From Zeus faber (lineage: Eukaryota; Chordata; Actinopteri; Zeiformes; Zeidae): 64,000 nucleotides of DNA. The stretch is from assembly GCA_960531495.1 (NCBI GenBank), contig OY482849.1:31304839-31368838 (forward strand). The letters run 5' to 3'. The notes under the pieces were generated by a model. That model saw nothing but the letters and a program-made list of their open reading frames with translations. It did not search any database and was not told the origin of the DNA. Position numbers and translations under genes: made by a program. This document shows positions 1 to 11,760 of the stretch, one piece after another. The stretch's first letter is position 1; every line of letters begins with the position of its first letter.

Positions 1-1098
1 AACTTAAAGTGTTTTATCGGGACTTATGAAAGCCTTTAAATGTTTTTTCCTGGAAATGGTTTAGGCACATTTCACTCGCCGACACATTATTATTCTCTTG
101 GGAGGTGAGAGAGAGGAACAGCTCTGGCACTGTTTGTACAAATCTGTATTATTATCTTATGCTGCTCAAATGTGAAACACAGGGAGTTTGGTAACCGGTT
201 CAGCAACATAGGTGGTCAAAAGGGATCCTGAACTGATTAAGGAGCATCAAATTCAAATGCACTCTTTGGATTTGTTCAAAACCACTGCCGAAAGCAAAAT
301 CTATTGTTTGAAAAAGAGTTATAGTCCACTTTGCCTCAGTCAGAATCACTGCATGAATTAGGAAAACATACTGGGGGAAGAAAAAAAAACAACAACTATT
401 AAAAAAAAAAAAACAGAATTTGTTAAAATTATAAATGAATTATATATAAATTATTACAGACTAAGTTAAAAAAAACGGGGGGAAAAAAACGCATTCTCAG
501 AAACAATACAGTTGGCGACTGGCAGACCATCCCTGGCGTAACACAGTGTGCATAACACATTATGTCAAAAAGAAAAGAAAATACTGTTACAGAACACTGG
601 AGGTGAAGAAAGCTCATCACAATGATCATACTCCATCTTCGTATTTATGAGCAACCATAGGCAGAACATTAAATCTAGGTTTCTTCCCCACATTGACCGT
701 TAGACTAGACTATGCCTTATGGTATTAGTTTAAACACCCTTAGTCATTGCCATACATTCAGTTTTCAGACAAAACTAAATTAAATCCATGATGAAGCTCA
801 ATATCTAAAAGTAACCTAGGCATCCAGAGTAAGCTAAATGAATCTTCATCTCGGTCCAATAAAACATCTTAGTTATCTTAGACACCGTCACTGTCCAGTG
901 TAAGATGGGCAGCTATAAATAAATAGGCATGCAAAAAAAAAAAAACATGTTCATCTTGCAACTTTTACCACATATGTGCAACTGTCAATTCTACAGTTCA
1001 CCTGCATTTGTTTTGCAGCTTGCTTTCACAGCAGGTAAAACGTTGACCTCCGACCAAACTCCCTCAGGTCAACAGTCCCCAGATATTCCATTTAGGAG
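1..1098. other. 3' flank of sys1, no separate gene seen
   Basis: This AT-rich stretch lies downstream of the sys1 stop codon and probably contains its 3' untranslated region. Frames here are short and interrupted. The plus-strand frame at 929-1237 is the antisense of the sys1 last exon plus its flank. I did not find a convincing minus-strand poly(A) signal. Confidence 0.5.
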
Positions 1099-2141
1099 TC
1101 AGAGGTTGGATTTGGGTCCACTGTTGACAGGGATCGCCCGCAGCTCAGTCCGCATGCACAGGTACTCCCCGATCACAGCCATCAACGCCATGCAGGCCAC
1201 GTTGACCAGCCACCAAGACAGAGCGGCTGGAAGGTGAGCGTTGTAGATCCAGCAGCTGATCATATGGAAGAAGTGCACGGTAACTGTGAAGTCCAGGCAC
1301 TGTTTCCCTCGCCGGATGAAAAACCACAGGCCAAGAGCACTGAACAAATGACACAACAAGTTAGGGAAATACGCTCCTGTAACTGTGCCGGTCATTATCA
1401 AATGTGCTTACCAAGTAATGTTCACACTGCTGTACAAACCAAGCATGACAACAGCACGTTTCTTTTAATTTATCACAAAATAAATGGAATAACAAACATA
1501 ACTTCATAAAAACTTCACCAATTTTGTCTTTTTCAGGCGTTTGAGAACGTGGTCTTTAGTCCATAAAGAAAATATTTAATCTCATCATAACTTCATACAA
1601 TAAAATAACCCTTTATTAATCCCGAGGGGGAAGTTGCAGTTTATGCTTGATTAATTTGACCCACAGCGTTCTGACGTCATGTCTGTACTGACGTCATGTA
1701 CTGAGTGAGTGAAAAGCCATTTCTTCAGGCAAAACAATTCAAACTATGATAATAACCACAAGAGTTGGAATGACTTGAACAAACATGTAGGTGTGGAAAC
1801 TATGGAATAAAGACCTTTCTCTTACCAGGTAAGAGAATTTAAGATGAAAGCCATCATTGAGAGCCTGCCTTGTATCGTTGCGAACCCAAGACCCTGCAAA
1901 TACAGGCATGGATTTAGTGCCATAACTCTGAAAACAAAATTGCAATTGAGAAACATGTACATATGTTTGTATGACTTACTTCATAGCTAAAGATCTGGTC
2001 CAGTGAGCGATTACTCTGCACCAGGCTGTCCACCCCAGCCAACCAAAGCCCCAAGAAGCTGTAGTAGATGCACTGCATCAGTGCGATCTGGGACACAATG
2101 AGGACTGGGTCCCAGATGTAACTACGGAAATTACTTGCCAT
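1099..2141 (-). CDS. sys1: SYS1 Golgi trafficking protein, three coding exons
   Basis: SYS1 is a small multi-pass Golgi membrane protein that recruits the ARF-like GTPase ARFRP1. On the minus strand the coding exons are 2141-1980 (starts MASNFRSY, ends SYE before donor GTAAGT), 1893-1826 (contains GRLSMMAFILNSLTC, donor GTAAGA) and 1339-1099 (ALGLWFFIRRGKQCLDF to the stop). Lengths are 162, 68 and 241 nt, giving 471 nt and 156 residues. Phases are 0 then 2, and the split Cys codon TG|T is restored. The family's usual length is also 156. Hydrophobic segments appear near residues 10-35, 65-90, 95-115 and 118-140. The start codon is the first ATG giving the conserved N-terminus, and an acceptor-like CCCCGCAG just upstream suggests a 5' untranslated intron. 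The middle exon is too short to show as an independent frame. The gene looks intact, and no alternative identity fits. Confidence 0.95.
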
Positions 2142-3189
2142 CGCAGCGCAGACTGCGGGGTACACTAGGCACGTCCAAGGTTTCAAAATATGGAAAAGGC
2201 CCCTCAAGTAGGCTTCAAACTTGTGAATCTGAAACAGAGAATAGTAAAAACATTATACTAAGCAAATATATTCCTGGATCTTTCCTCCTGCAAGATGCTG
2301 GAAGTTGAATGTTGAGAAGACAACTAATGGCGTTAAGTAGCCTCTGTAAATGTTTCACAACTACGTCATTATTATTGGTTGGGTGGTGACAAGCTACTTA
2401 TAGCATGACATCAAGTAAGTAGGAAATGTACACTGAGGATATGGCCGGCATTTCGTTTACAAACGTGACAATCGACAAAGAACACGTGGTGTTAAATCAA
2501 AAGCTCCACCGATATAGAATGACAATGTTAAAAGGTGTCGGTGTGAAAGTGCAGTTGTTTGACTGTATGGAAAGATGTGAAAAATAAAAATCTGAGTATA
2601 AGAAAGCCGGACATAAAACACAACAGTAATGCGACCTACGACGGCTTGATGGTAATCACAAACCAACTGGTTTCCGACTGCAGCAGGCCACATAGTAGAA
2701 CTGGGCAATATATCAATATAATGTTGTTACCGTGAGACGGTGTCTGGGATTCGGGTTATTGTCCGAGCTTGACAGACTATTCTATCCAGTGTTTTTAACC
2801 ACGAGAGCTCGCCAGGTGTGGCATGAAGAATCTTCAAATACCACTTAAAAGGAAAAAAACAAAAATAATGATGCAAACTAGCTCTTGAGTCGAACGACCG
2901 AAATTGCAAGGCTGCGCTACCACATCAGTACTAGCTCGAATACCAGCTCTGTGTTAACCACACGTTCAGGCTTCAGCACTGACAGTGTGAGAAGTATTAG
3001 TAGACCATACCAACCACAGCAAAACGCGTGTTTTAATGATAAAGCGGGATAGTGGTGTTCCCTGGGGTTATTTGCATATTCAACCCGACCGACCCAAATA
3101 TCTTCTGTTTATCTCTAACCATCGACTGACATCCCGGATATATCGACAAAGTACATATCGATTCGCCCTACCATATGGACGGAGGAAGT
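2142..3189. other. Probable 5' untranslated intron / upstream region of sys1
   Basis: No coding exon is recognisable between the sys1 start codon and the GC-rich block. If sys1 transcription begins in that block, this stretch would be a first intron. That is inferred from position and from the acceptor-like sequence just upstream of the ATG. Confidence 0.35.
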
Positions 3190-3660
3190 TAGCTTAAGTA
3201 AAACGTTAGCCGAGCGGTCGGTATTGGCTCCCTAAACTGCGGTCTGGTAAACGGAGGACACCGGCCGCTCCTCGGTGCGGCCAGGGTGGAGTAATAAAGC
3301 GGATTACAACACAACAAAGACGGGCTCAGGTGTTTACATGTTATGGTCGAAGCTACGACATCCTGGAAGTTCCCGGACGGCGACACGGCAGCTTGAACCG
3401 CTGACGAGACCGTTTCCTTCGCCGCGACCGAGTGAGTAATGAATCCCAACGTCGGAGTGTCAACCTGAACAATGGACCCGACCGGTGAAATGGACCTTCC
3501 AGGGAGACGCAGCGATGGCGGCACTGAACGTCGCCGTGAAAGCCGCAGGACGCTGTGGTCGTTGGAAGCCCAGACGGGGCAGGGCGGGTCAAGAGGACTG
3601 AACCGGAAGAAGATCAACTGCTACGCAAATCACGTTTCAACATAAGAGCACGTCCTCTTC
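3190..3660. promoter_or_regulatory. sys1: CpG-rich candidate promoter upstream of sys1
   Basis: This block is visibly richer in CpG than its surroundings and carries an ETS-type CCGGAAG site at about 3603-3609, common in housekeeping promoters. It lies about 1.1-1.5 kb upstream of the sys1 start codon on the transcribed side. Minus-strand frames here (to 142 codons) look like CpG-island shadows. A short plus-strand ATG frame at 3514 could mean the promoter is bidirectional. Confidence 0.45.
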
Positions 3661-3732
3661 GATGTGAAGTATGATCGCCACCTTTACTTTGAAGTTCGGG
3701 TTCTGCGTTCGTACGTTTTTTTTCTTTTCACA

Positions 3733-5825
3733 TAAATATTACTACATACATATAACTACATACATATAACTACATACATATTACTACATACATATTACTA
3801 CATACATATAACTACATACATATTACTACATACATATAACTACATACATATTACTACATACATATAACTACATACATATAACTACATACATATTACTACA
3901 TACATATTACTACATACATATAACTACATACATATTACTACATACATATTACTACATACATATTACTACATACATATTACTACATACATATAACTACATA
4001 CATATTACTACATACATATTACTACATACATATTACTACATACATATAACTACATACATATTACTACATACATATTACTACATACATATAACTACATACA
4101 TATAACTACATACATATTACTACATACATATAACTACATACATATTACTACATACATATAACTACATACATATAACTACATACATATTACTACATACATA
4201 TAACTACATACATATTACTACATACATATTACTACATACATATAACTACATACATATTACTACATACATATTACTACATACATATAACTACATACATATT
4301 ACTACATACATATAACTACATACATATTACTACATACATATTACTACATACATATAACTACATACATATTACTACATACATATTACTACATACATATTAC
4401 TACATACATATTACTACATACTACTACATACATACTACTACATACTACTACATACATATTACTACATACATATTACTACATACATATAACTACATACATA
4501 TTACTACATACATATAACTACATACATATTACTACATACATATTACTACATACATATTACTACATACATATTACTACATACATATAACTACATACATATA
4601 ACTACATACATATTACTACATACATATTACTACATACATATAACTACATACATATAACTACATACATATTACTACATACATATAACTACATACATATTAC
4701 TACATACATATTACTACATACATATAACTACATACATATAACTACATACATATAACTACATACATATTACTACATACATATTACTACATACATATAACTA
4801 CATACATATAACTACATACATATAACTACATACATATTACTACATACTACTACATACATACTACTACATACTACTACATACATATTACTACATACATACT
4901 ACTACATACATATTACTACATACTACTACATACATATTACTACATTCTACTACATACATATTACTACATACATATTACTACATACATATTACTACATACT
5001 ACATACATACTACTACATACATATTACTACATACTACTACATACATATTACTACATACTACTACATACATACTACTACATACATATTACTACATACTACT
5101 ACATACATACTACTACATACTACTACATACATATTACTACATACATACTACATACATATTACTACATACATATTACTACATACTACATACATACTACTAC
5201 ATACATATTACTACATACTACTACATACATATTACTACATACTACTACATACATACTACTACATACATATTACTACATACTACTACATACATACTACTAC
5301 ATATTACTACAAACATATAACTACATACATATTACTACATACATATTACTACATACTACTACATACATATTACTACATACATATTACTACATACTACTAC
5401 ATACATATAACTACATACATATTACTACATACATATTACTACATACTACTACATACATATAACTACATACATATTACTACATACATATTACTACATACTA
5501 CTTCATACATATTACTACATACATATTACTACATACATATTACTACATACATATAACTACACACATATAACTACACACATATAACTACATACATATTACT
5601 ACATACATATTACTACATACATATTACTACATACATATAACTACATACATATAACTACATACATATTACTACATACATATTACTCCATACATATTACTAC
5701 ATACATATTACTACATACATATTACTACATACATATAACTACATACATATTACTACATACATATTACTACATACATATAACTACACACATATAACTACAC
5801 ACATATAACTACATACATATAACAA
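3733..5825. repeat. 14-bp satellite array, about 2.1 kb
   Basis: The array is built from the unit ATTACTACATACAT and a frequent variant with TAACTACATACAT. Near 4420-5300 shortened units (CTACTACATACAT) produce a second-order pattern. A few units near 5560 and 5780 carry CACACAT. With roughly 150 units in tandem and only point variation, this is a simple-sequence satellite. It has no spacers, so it is not a CRISPR-like array. Confidence 0.95.
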
Positions 5826-6179
5826 CCACAATATATATTTTTTATTTGGAGTATGTATTTTGAAAATATCCATTTACAATTCTTTCTAATTTGTAATATC
5901 TGATTTACAAAATCACAATGTGTAAAATAATAATCATGATAATAATAGTAAGAATAAAAAATATTCTTGTTCTTGAATTGTCTTTTGAATATCGTTTTGG
6001 AAATATTTGAAAAAATAAAGATATATAGGCCAGTTTAAACAAATACCTGTGCCATGTTTGGCATGGATCACACATTCATAATAATAATAATAAGAATAAT
6101 AAATGCATTTATGTTAATATTGTTGTTGATTTTTAGGAAATGTTTGACTGGGAAAAAAATGATTTGTAAAATATAAACG

Positions 6180-7138
6180 TATGGCAAAGTCATTTGTTTC
6201 TACAGTTATATTCATTTTGTTTCCAAGATAAAGTCACTCATATCATTCCAGAAGGCCTTACAAAATAAATGTTCGATTGACTCAGGTTCCAGTTCACAAA
6301 AGTTACATTCCTCTGAAAATATTAGGTATGACTTTAGAAATCAATATATTTGACTATTAGACAGATCAATTCCATGGAGAATCTAGAAAGAAATCTCCAT
6401 TACTTTGTACGTCACCAAAAAATGACGTGGTGTGAGCCAGCCGCGCCTCCAGTTCATTTCTAAGACTGATGTGAAATATTGCAGCAGGAATATATTTCCT
6501 GTTTCTCCTCAACCACATCGATGCCATTCACCTGGACTTATGACTCTCAGCAGGAGGAGAGCCAGAGCAGTGTTGTGTTGTATTAGAGATCTCAGTCCAC
6601 TAGGTACAGCTAGTGGATTGTCATATTCTCTGCTTGAAACCACAACTATTATTATACCTCACCATAAATTCCTCTTGTGTCAATAAATTACCGTTCAAAT
6701 TCACCAGTTGGCTAACCAAAATAATTTTGCTTGAGAACCAATTTTTGGAAAGAAACAACTTGTCGTATAAATTGTAGTTTCATTGTTCCACATAAAACAT
6801 TTATGAGGTGACTTATTGTGCTTGTATAGTAAAGCCAAACGCATAAAGGCCTGTTTATCAGACAACGGTAATAAAGGAAGTTGACCTATAATATATATAA
6901 AAACATTGTAGTAAAAAAAAAGTGTCCCTCCAAGTTTCTCAAAATCAAAATGAGGTATAATATTCCAAAAGATGTGAGAATATCACATTTAAGTATCGTT
7001 TTATCCAGTGGATTTTCATTATCTGGTTGAAGACAGTGAAGTCTAAAACATTTCGACCGCCCTCACTAATCCTATTAGATATAATATATTTTTTAATACT
7101 ATGTGGCTTATTTTTCCAAATAAAAATGTTAATTAGGT
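6180..7138 (-). pseudogene. L1/Tx1-like LINE ORF2 C-terminal fragment
   Basis: Read on the minus strand, this AT-rich region gives broken pieces typical of the C-terminal part of L1-clade ORF2. A segment near 7000-7130 contains FIWKNKPHSIKK and EGGRNVLDF. A segment near 6260-6310 contains a Cys-x2-Cys then His-Leu-Phe-Cys pattern (ECNFCELE...HLFCK) ending in AFW, like the C-terminal Cys/His motif of such LINEs. Frameshifts and stops separate the pieces. This is an old dead copy, and the family label rests on remembered motifs. Confidence 0.6.
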
Positions 7139-7157
7139 CCTATGTAGGCCATTACAG

Positions 7158-7712
7158 GGAGATCCCCAACAATGGACTGTTCCAGTTGCTGCAGTCGGGC
7201 AAGCGCCTCCGCAGTCACACAGCGAGGACAGAGAGACTGAGACGGAGTTCCTTCCCAGAAGCCACAAGGACTGTCAATGCTGAACTCACCAGGGGTCCTA
7301 ATGAAAAACAGAGACACTCACACAGGCCCCACTGCACTGTATGTAGCATACTGTACTGCATACTGTATCACTGTACTGGGTTACTGCATACTGTACTGCA
7401 TACTGTATCACTGTACTGGGTTCCTGCATACTGTACTGCATGCTGTGTACTGGGTTACTGCATACTGTACTGCATGCTGTATCACTGTACTGGGTTACTG
7501 CATACTGTACTGCATACTGTATCACTGTACTGGGTTACTGCATACTGTACTGCATACTGTATCACTGTTCTGGGTTACTGCATACTGTTCTGTATTGCTG
7601 TTCTGTTCGGTGTTACTGTATCGCTGTATCGTACTGTTCTATACTGTACTGTATATCTCCATACTCACTTTATTTACATGCACTCTACTGCACATACTGT
7701 ATATGTATATAC
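7158..7712 (+). mobile_element. 3' end of an L2-like LINE with expanded 3' UTR
   Basis: Bases 7165-7310 match the 3' end of the larger LINE at 38540-38680. Both encode NNGLFQLL, then SGKRLRSHTARTERLR, then LTRGP. The copy is strongly 5'-truncated. Its 3' untranslated part contains the minisatellite at 7346-7600. After interruption by the LTR at 7713-8278, the same 3' UTR resumes at 8283-8410, which resembles 38850-38980. Confidence 0.75.
7346..7600. repeat. 40-bp minisatellite (CTGTACTGGGTTACTGCATA...)
   Basis: About six near-identical units of roughly 40 bp are built from CTGTACTGGGTTACTGCATA followed by CTGTACTGCATACTGTATCA. The last units decay after 7590. It expands a short motif present singly in the 3' UTR of the LINE copy near 38710-38760. 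Open frames across it are translations of the repeat. Confidence 0.9.
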
Positions 7713-8278
7713 TGTTGGATGTAGTATAGCGCACAAAATGGCGGCTGATAGAAATGACAGGGCATTTTACTTAAAATGGTTCCCAACATATAAAATGTCT
7801 CTTTATGACATCTCTCATCGAAATAGCCTTTATGACGACTTGCCGAATAACCTTTATGACAACTGGCCTAGGAGGATTTATATATATGGGGGATGGTAGC
7901 TCCGGCGTTAGAGCTTGTGGTCTAGTGATCTAAAGGTTGCTGGCTCCAGGTCCCAGGCTCCTCCTGCTAGCATGCTGTAGTGTCCTTGAGCAAGACACTT
8001 AACCCCTCATTGCTCCTGATGGCTGCGTCCGTCGGTGTTTGAACAATTGTAAGTCGCTTTGGATAAAAGCGTCTGCTAAATGTAATGTAATGTAATATAG
8101 GAGCATGTCTAAAGACTCGCTCTCTCTCTCGCTTGGTGGCTCTTGCTTTGGGGTCGTCTCCTGGTCTTTGTCATTGTGCCAATAAAGGATCCATTCTGCA
8201 TCATATCCGTCTCCATCTGATTGAAGAATCTCATGACATCAACCAACCTGGGAGGGATCGGTTTCCCAGATCCCAACA
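7713..8278 (+). mobile_element. Solo LTR with 4-bp target duplication ATAC, carrying a SINE
   Basis: The element begins TGTTGGATG and ends ATCCCAACA, so it has TG...CA ends with short inverted termini (TGTTGG / CCAACA). ATAC flanks it at 7709-7712 and 8279-8282. A TATA-like stretch lies near 7878 and an AATAAA near 8182, giving plus-strand orientation. The SINE at 7889-8096 sits between them. The whole unit interrupts the 3' UTR of the L2-like LINE. Confidence 0.8.
7889..8096 (+). mobile_element. tRNA-derived SINE (V-SINE-like), copy 1
   Basis: The head has degenerate A and B boxes (GGTAGCTC, then GGTTGCTGGCTCCAGGTCCC) like a tRNA-derived Pol III promoter. The body contains GAGCAAGACACTTAACCCC. 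The tail is GTCGCTTTGGATAAAAGCG then TCTGCTAAATGTAATG repeats. A closely similar copy lies at 59091-59289. This is a SINE head, not a functional tRNA gene. Confidence 0.85.
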
Positions 8279-8282
8279 ATAC

Positions 8283-8440
8283 CCATATACATAACTCTTA
8301 TTTTGTACCCCCACTTTGTATTATCATTTTGAGTCCTATTTTATTGTAATTTTATTTTATTTATATTATTCTACTCACTAACTGCGTTACGATATAGGAA
8401 TCGGTTCTTTATTTTCTTTCAAGGTTTCGAATATCCAACA
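8283..8440 (+). mobile_element. Continuation of L2-like LINE 3' UTR
   Basis: This AT-rich stretch resembles 38850-38980 in the larger LINE: the CATATACATAA motif, TTTTATTTTATT runs and the CTGCGTTACGATATAGGA / CTGTATTACGTTTTAGGA block. It shows that the LTR at 7713-8278 was inserted into this LINE tail. Confidence 0.6.
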
Positions 8441-9946
8441 TACGCTACTCACAATAAGACAGGGATATTCGGCTTTCGGGTGAAATTTCAGGAAGAACCT
8501 AAAATGCACTATAACCTTTACAGGTGAACTTAATTTGACCTTCTCTAAACTTTTGAATGCACGTGTCCAACTGTTTAATGTTTCAGTACTTTTTGCACAA
8601 CTTGCTGTTCTCTAACAAGGAGCTGAACGGCAAAATTCAGGTGTTTGATCAATGAATCGACCAGTACATTTCCAGGTTCAATTAGAATTGGTATTTCAAC
8701 AGTCCTCTTCATCATGCTGTTCACATGTTGACATCATGAGACCAAGACGACACCTAACAACTGATCAACATTAGCTCGTCATTGCGAGGCTTCAAACAGG
8801 ATGTTCTCAGAGGGAAGTGGCCACTGAGCTTAGAGTGTCACAGAGTGTCATCAGCAGGTTGCAACAGAGATACAGAGACTGGAAGAGTCACAGAAAGGCA
8901 TAGAAGTGGACGTCCTTTGGCCACATCCCACACTGATGACCGCTCCATTGTGAAGTGCCCTGCGGAACCGGATGATGATGCCACTCAACTCCAGACACAT
9001 TTAAGGTAGGTGAGAGGCACCAAGTGTCACGTCAGACCATTCAAAACCGTTTCCATCAGCGTGGTCTGTGTGCTAGACCACCTGCTAGGGAACCTGACCA
9101 CACCACCAGGCACAGGCATCATCGTCTTGCACGGCCAGGGAGCATTTACGCTGGACGAGGGACCAGTGGCCTCAGTGCTGTTCTCTGATGAAAGTCGGTT
9201 CACGTTGAGCAGAAATGATGGCCGCCAATGAATGTCGGAGACGTCAAGGAGAGAGCTATGCATCGGCCACTGTTGTCACCAGACGAGCCTTTGGTGGTGG
9301 TGGTGTTACAGTGTGGGCAGGTGTGTCTAGTCAATACAGAACTGCCCTACACTTTGTGAATGGTACAGTGACAAGCCCATACTACCTGAATAACATCATT
9401 AATCCAGTCATTGTGCCCCTGCCTGAACAACACAGGCCTCATTTCATCTTCATGGAGGACAATGCTCCAGCTTATCGAGGTCGCATCATTAGGGAACGGC
9501 TGCTGGAGACTGGGGCACCTCAAATGGAGTGGCCTGCACTGTCTCCAGACCTGAATCCCATAGAAAACTTATGGGATCAGCTGAGTCTCTGTGTAGAGGC
9601 TCGTAACTCTGTACCCCAGAACCTCAATGACCTGAGGGCCGCCCTTCAAGAAGAGTGGGGGGCCAGGCCTCAGCAGACAATAAGTCGACTTCTGAACAGC
9701 ATGAGACGTCGTTGTCAAGCTGTAATTGATGCTCAACGCACATGACAAGTTATTGAGACATTGACATTTTTTGTTGTGATAAACCCACCACTGTTGTTGG
9801 CTTTTGTTTCAATAAATTGTTAGAGATGAGGAAATCACCATTGCATGCTTCTACTTAAATGTCTACTTTCATGATATAATATCACTGTAGCGTGAACATT
9901 TTACATTTTCCATAAATTTCATATCCCTAACTTTCTGTGAGTAGTA
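8441..9946 (+). mobile_element. Tc1-like DNA transposon, copy A
   Basis: The ends carry inverted copies of CTACTCACA..AGTTAGGGATAT flanked by TA, as expected of Tc1/mariner insertions. The same element in better condition is at 47333-48788. The interior holds a decayed transposase. The element has inserted just beyond the L2 LINE tail. Confidence 0.85.
8736..9745 (+). pseudogene. Tc1-like transposase, decayed (copy A)
   Basis: Tc1 transposase cuts and pastes the element at TA sites. The N-terminal helix-turn-helix part begins [12 protein letters not shown] at 8736 and meets a stop (TAG) after twelve codons, with another near 8901. The DDE catalytic part is readable in pieces: FSDESRF near 9184-9204, MEDNAPAYRGR near 9451-9484 and [12 protein letters not shown] near 9539-9575, a DD34E arrangement. 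Frames change near 9005 and 9230, so no full-length protein is possible. The longest surviving piece is 9215-9745. Confidence 0.9.
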
Positions 9947-10871
9947 TTTCTAACTTTGCCTCAGTGCATCGTTACTTGTTAATCCGTTGGAAAACAAATG
10001 GTTAATGAACTACCACGTGGTGACCTGATCTGCTGCAAAGGGCAAATATCTACGCAAACAAGAGACCCATGGATCGGTGCTTGGGAACAAGGTAACCTGC
10101 TTTTTCATTAATTTGTGATTAAGTTATGATGGTGTCACAGTTAGGAGACTGTTGTGCACATAGGCAAGCAATAAAAGGAGGATACGTATAGCTTATTGGT
10201 TCCACCATAACCCTAACCCTAATACTGCAGTGTACTGCCACATGGTCCTCTCACTGACCAATACCAGCTGGCCGTTCTGAAATTAAAACATCAACATAAA
10301 CATTTTTTTGATACAAGAAGTTGTGTGTGTTTATTTATAACAATGATTATACTTTATACCTTGATCAAATACTTCACTTTTTTTTGTAACCTTCTAGACT
10401 GGACCGCGGAAGAAGCCACACGGTTGTTCCACATTGAGCTTTGTTACCTCCCAGGATACTGTTTTGGCCATGAACATACGCCGTTGAACTGATAACCTCC
10501 ATCCACTCTTTACTCTCTCTCTCCCTCTCCCTCTCCCCTCCTGAGAGCTGTCACTTCCAGCGCACACTAGAAGCAATCGCTGCAGCTTGTGGGAGTACCT
10601 GTTCGTGGGCGCCCCAAATATTTAAAAAATATATAAAAAAATAACCGTGTCACTTAAAAATAAATACATTTGCAAACAACATCTAAATAAATGAACGCAG
10701 CTCTGTGTACATGAAGTGATGAGCTTGACAGTAACACCTACTTTGGCGATTGAGTGTACAGAAGTGATAAATTGATTGATCACTGTGGCTTGTTCAGATG
10801 GATGTGAGCTTGTAAACGTACATACAGTAGTCTAAAATATACCGTATATGTAAATTATATATATTATAGCG
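9947..10871. other. Intergenic, nothing recognised
   Basis: No gene, RNA or clear repeat is seen. A short CCCTAA-like run near 10206 is only two to three units. The minus-strand 60-codon frame at 10394-10576 has no recognisable features. Confidence 0.5.
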
Positions 10872-10876
10872 ATAAT

Positions 10877-11175
10877 TGTGGCGGTTCTGCCTGCCACATG
10901 CCCGGCGTTTTCAGGGCCCTCAGACAGAGACACAGATGACGGAGTGGAAAATACACCAGTTTATTGCAGAGAGTGGGCAAGGTGGAACAAGCCTGGAGCA
11001 GATCGAAGACATATCATGGGCTTCTCTTCCGTGTTTTGGGGGATGGGGGTTTTACCTGTTGCTCGATGATTACTCTAACGAGCAACAGGCGTACAGCCAC
11101 ACTGATCCCGGGCCCAATCTTGAATCTTGAATTACCTAGACCCAAGACAAGTGTGGCTGCTTAAACCACACCACA
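10877..11175 (-). mobile_element. Solo LTR with 5-bp target duplication ATAAT and internal hairpin
   Basis: The element runs from TGTGGCGG to CACACCACA, so it has TG...CA ends, and is flanked by ATAAT at 10872-10876 and 11176-11180. AGTTTATTG near 10958 reads CAATAAACT on the minus strand, suggesting minus orientation. An 11-bp perfect stem (CCTGTTGCTCG / CGAGCAACAGG) spans 11055-11089. Related copies lie near 22345-22475 and 58784-59075. Confidence 0.8.
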
Positions 11176-11211
11176 ATAATATATTTATTATATGTATTAT
11201 ATATTACTATA

Positions 11212-11760
11212 TAGATGTATATTTACAATTTTAAACTTGTCAGATTAACTTCTCAAAAATCATTTCCATGCATTCTGACTATGTGGTTTGTGCTGTATGA
11301 TGTCATACTGTGCATAGAGAATGTTTTTAATCAAACTGTATGGAGGTACAGGGATAGTATCAACAGAAATCCAACTTGGACATTCAGATATTTACTTCAA
11401 TTCATCATGTAATAAACCTCTCCCTCTACCTCACCAGTCTTCTTCCATATTTTTTTTTAATGACACCTCTATAACAGCGTTATAATCATAAAGTATGAGT
11501 AAGGTAAGTAAGCCTGGTTTGATGGCTGAAAATATTCATTGACAAGGTCTTATCTTTAAAATTTAGATCAAGTTATTTTGAGGCAGAAACAACCTTTCAG
11601 TGACAAGGTAGGAGCTGTGATCACTTTTGGCAAGTGGAAAACTAAATGTTACAGGTTCTATTGTCCCTTTAAAAGGTATTTCAACAGGTAAAATTGACTG
11701 TTTTGGTTCTAATCTAGGGCACAGAGCAGGTAAAATAATGCAGTCATAAGTCAATTGCAA
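11212..11760. repeat. Inverted copy of the block at 61900-62430
   Basis: Read on the plus strand, this block matches the reverse complement of 61900-62430. Shared pieces include the TGTCAGATTAAC..CTC segment, TTTGTGCTGTATGATGTCATACTG, the GGCTGAAAATATTCA segment and TTATTTTGAGGCAGAAACA. A further direct copy lies at 33270-33420. It marks the left edge of the duplicated locus. Confidence 0.65.

Noticed and set aside
3733-5825. CRISPR-like regular repeat
   Set aside because: There are no unique spacers, the genome is eukaryotic, and the units are contiguous simple satellite.
7027-7899. 290-codon plus-strand open frame
   Set aside because: It crosses an L1-like fragment read antisense, an L2 tail, a minisatellite and part of a solo LTR. 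The Tyr/His/Cys-rich middle is a translation of the 40-bp repeat.
10206-10225. Telomere-like CCCTAA repeats
   Set aside because: Only two to three units in ordinary sequence, far too short for an interstitial telomere tract.
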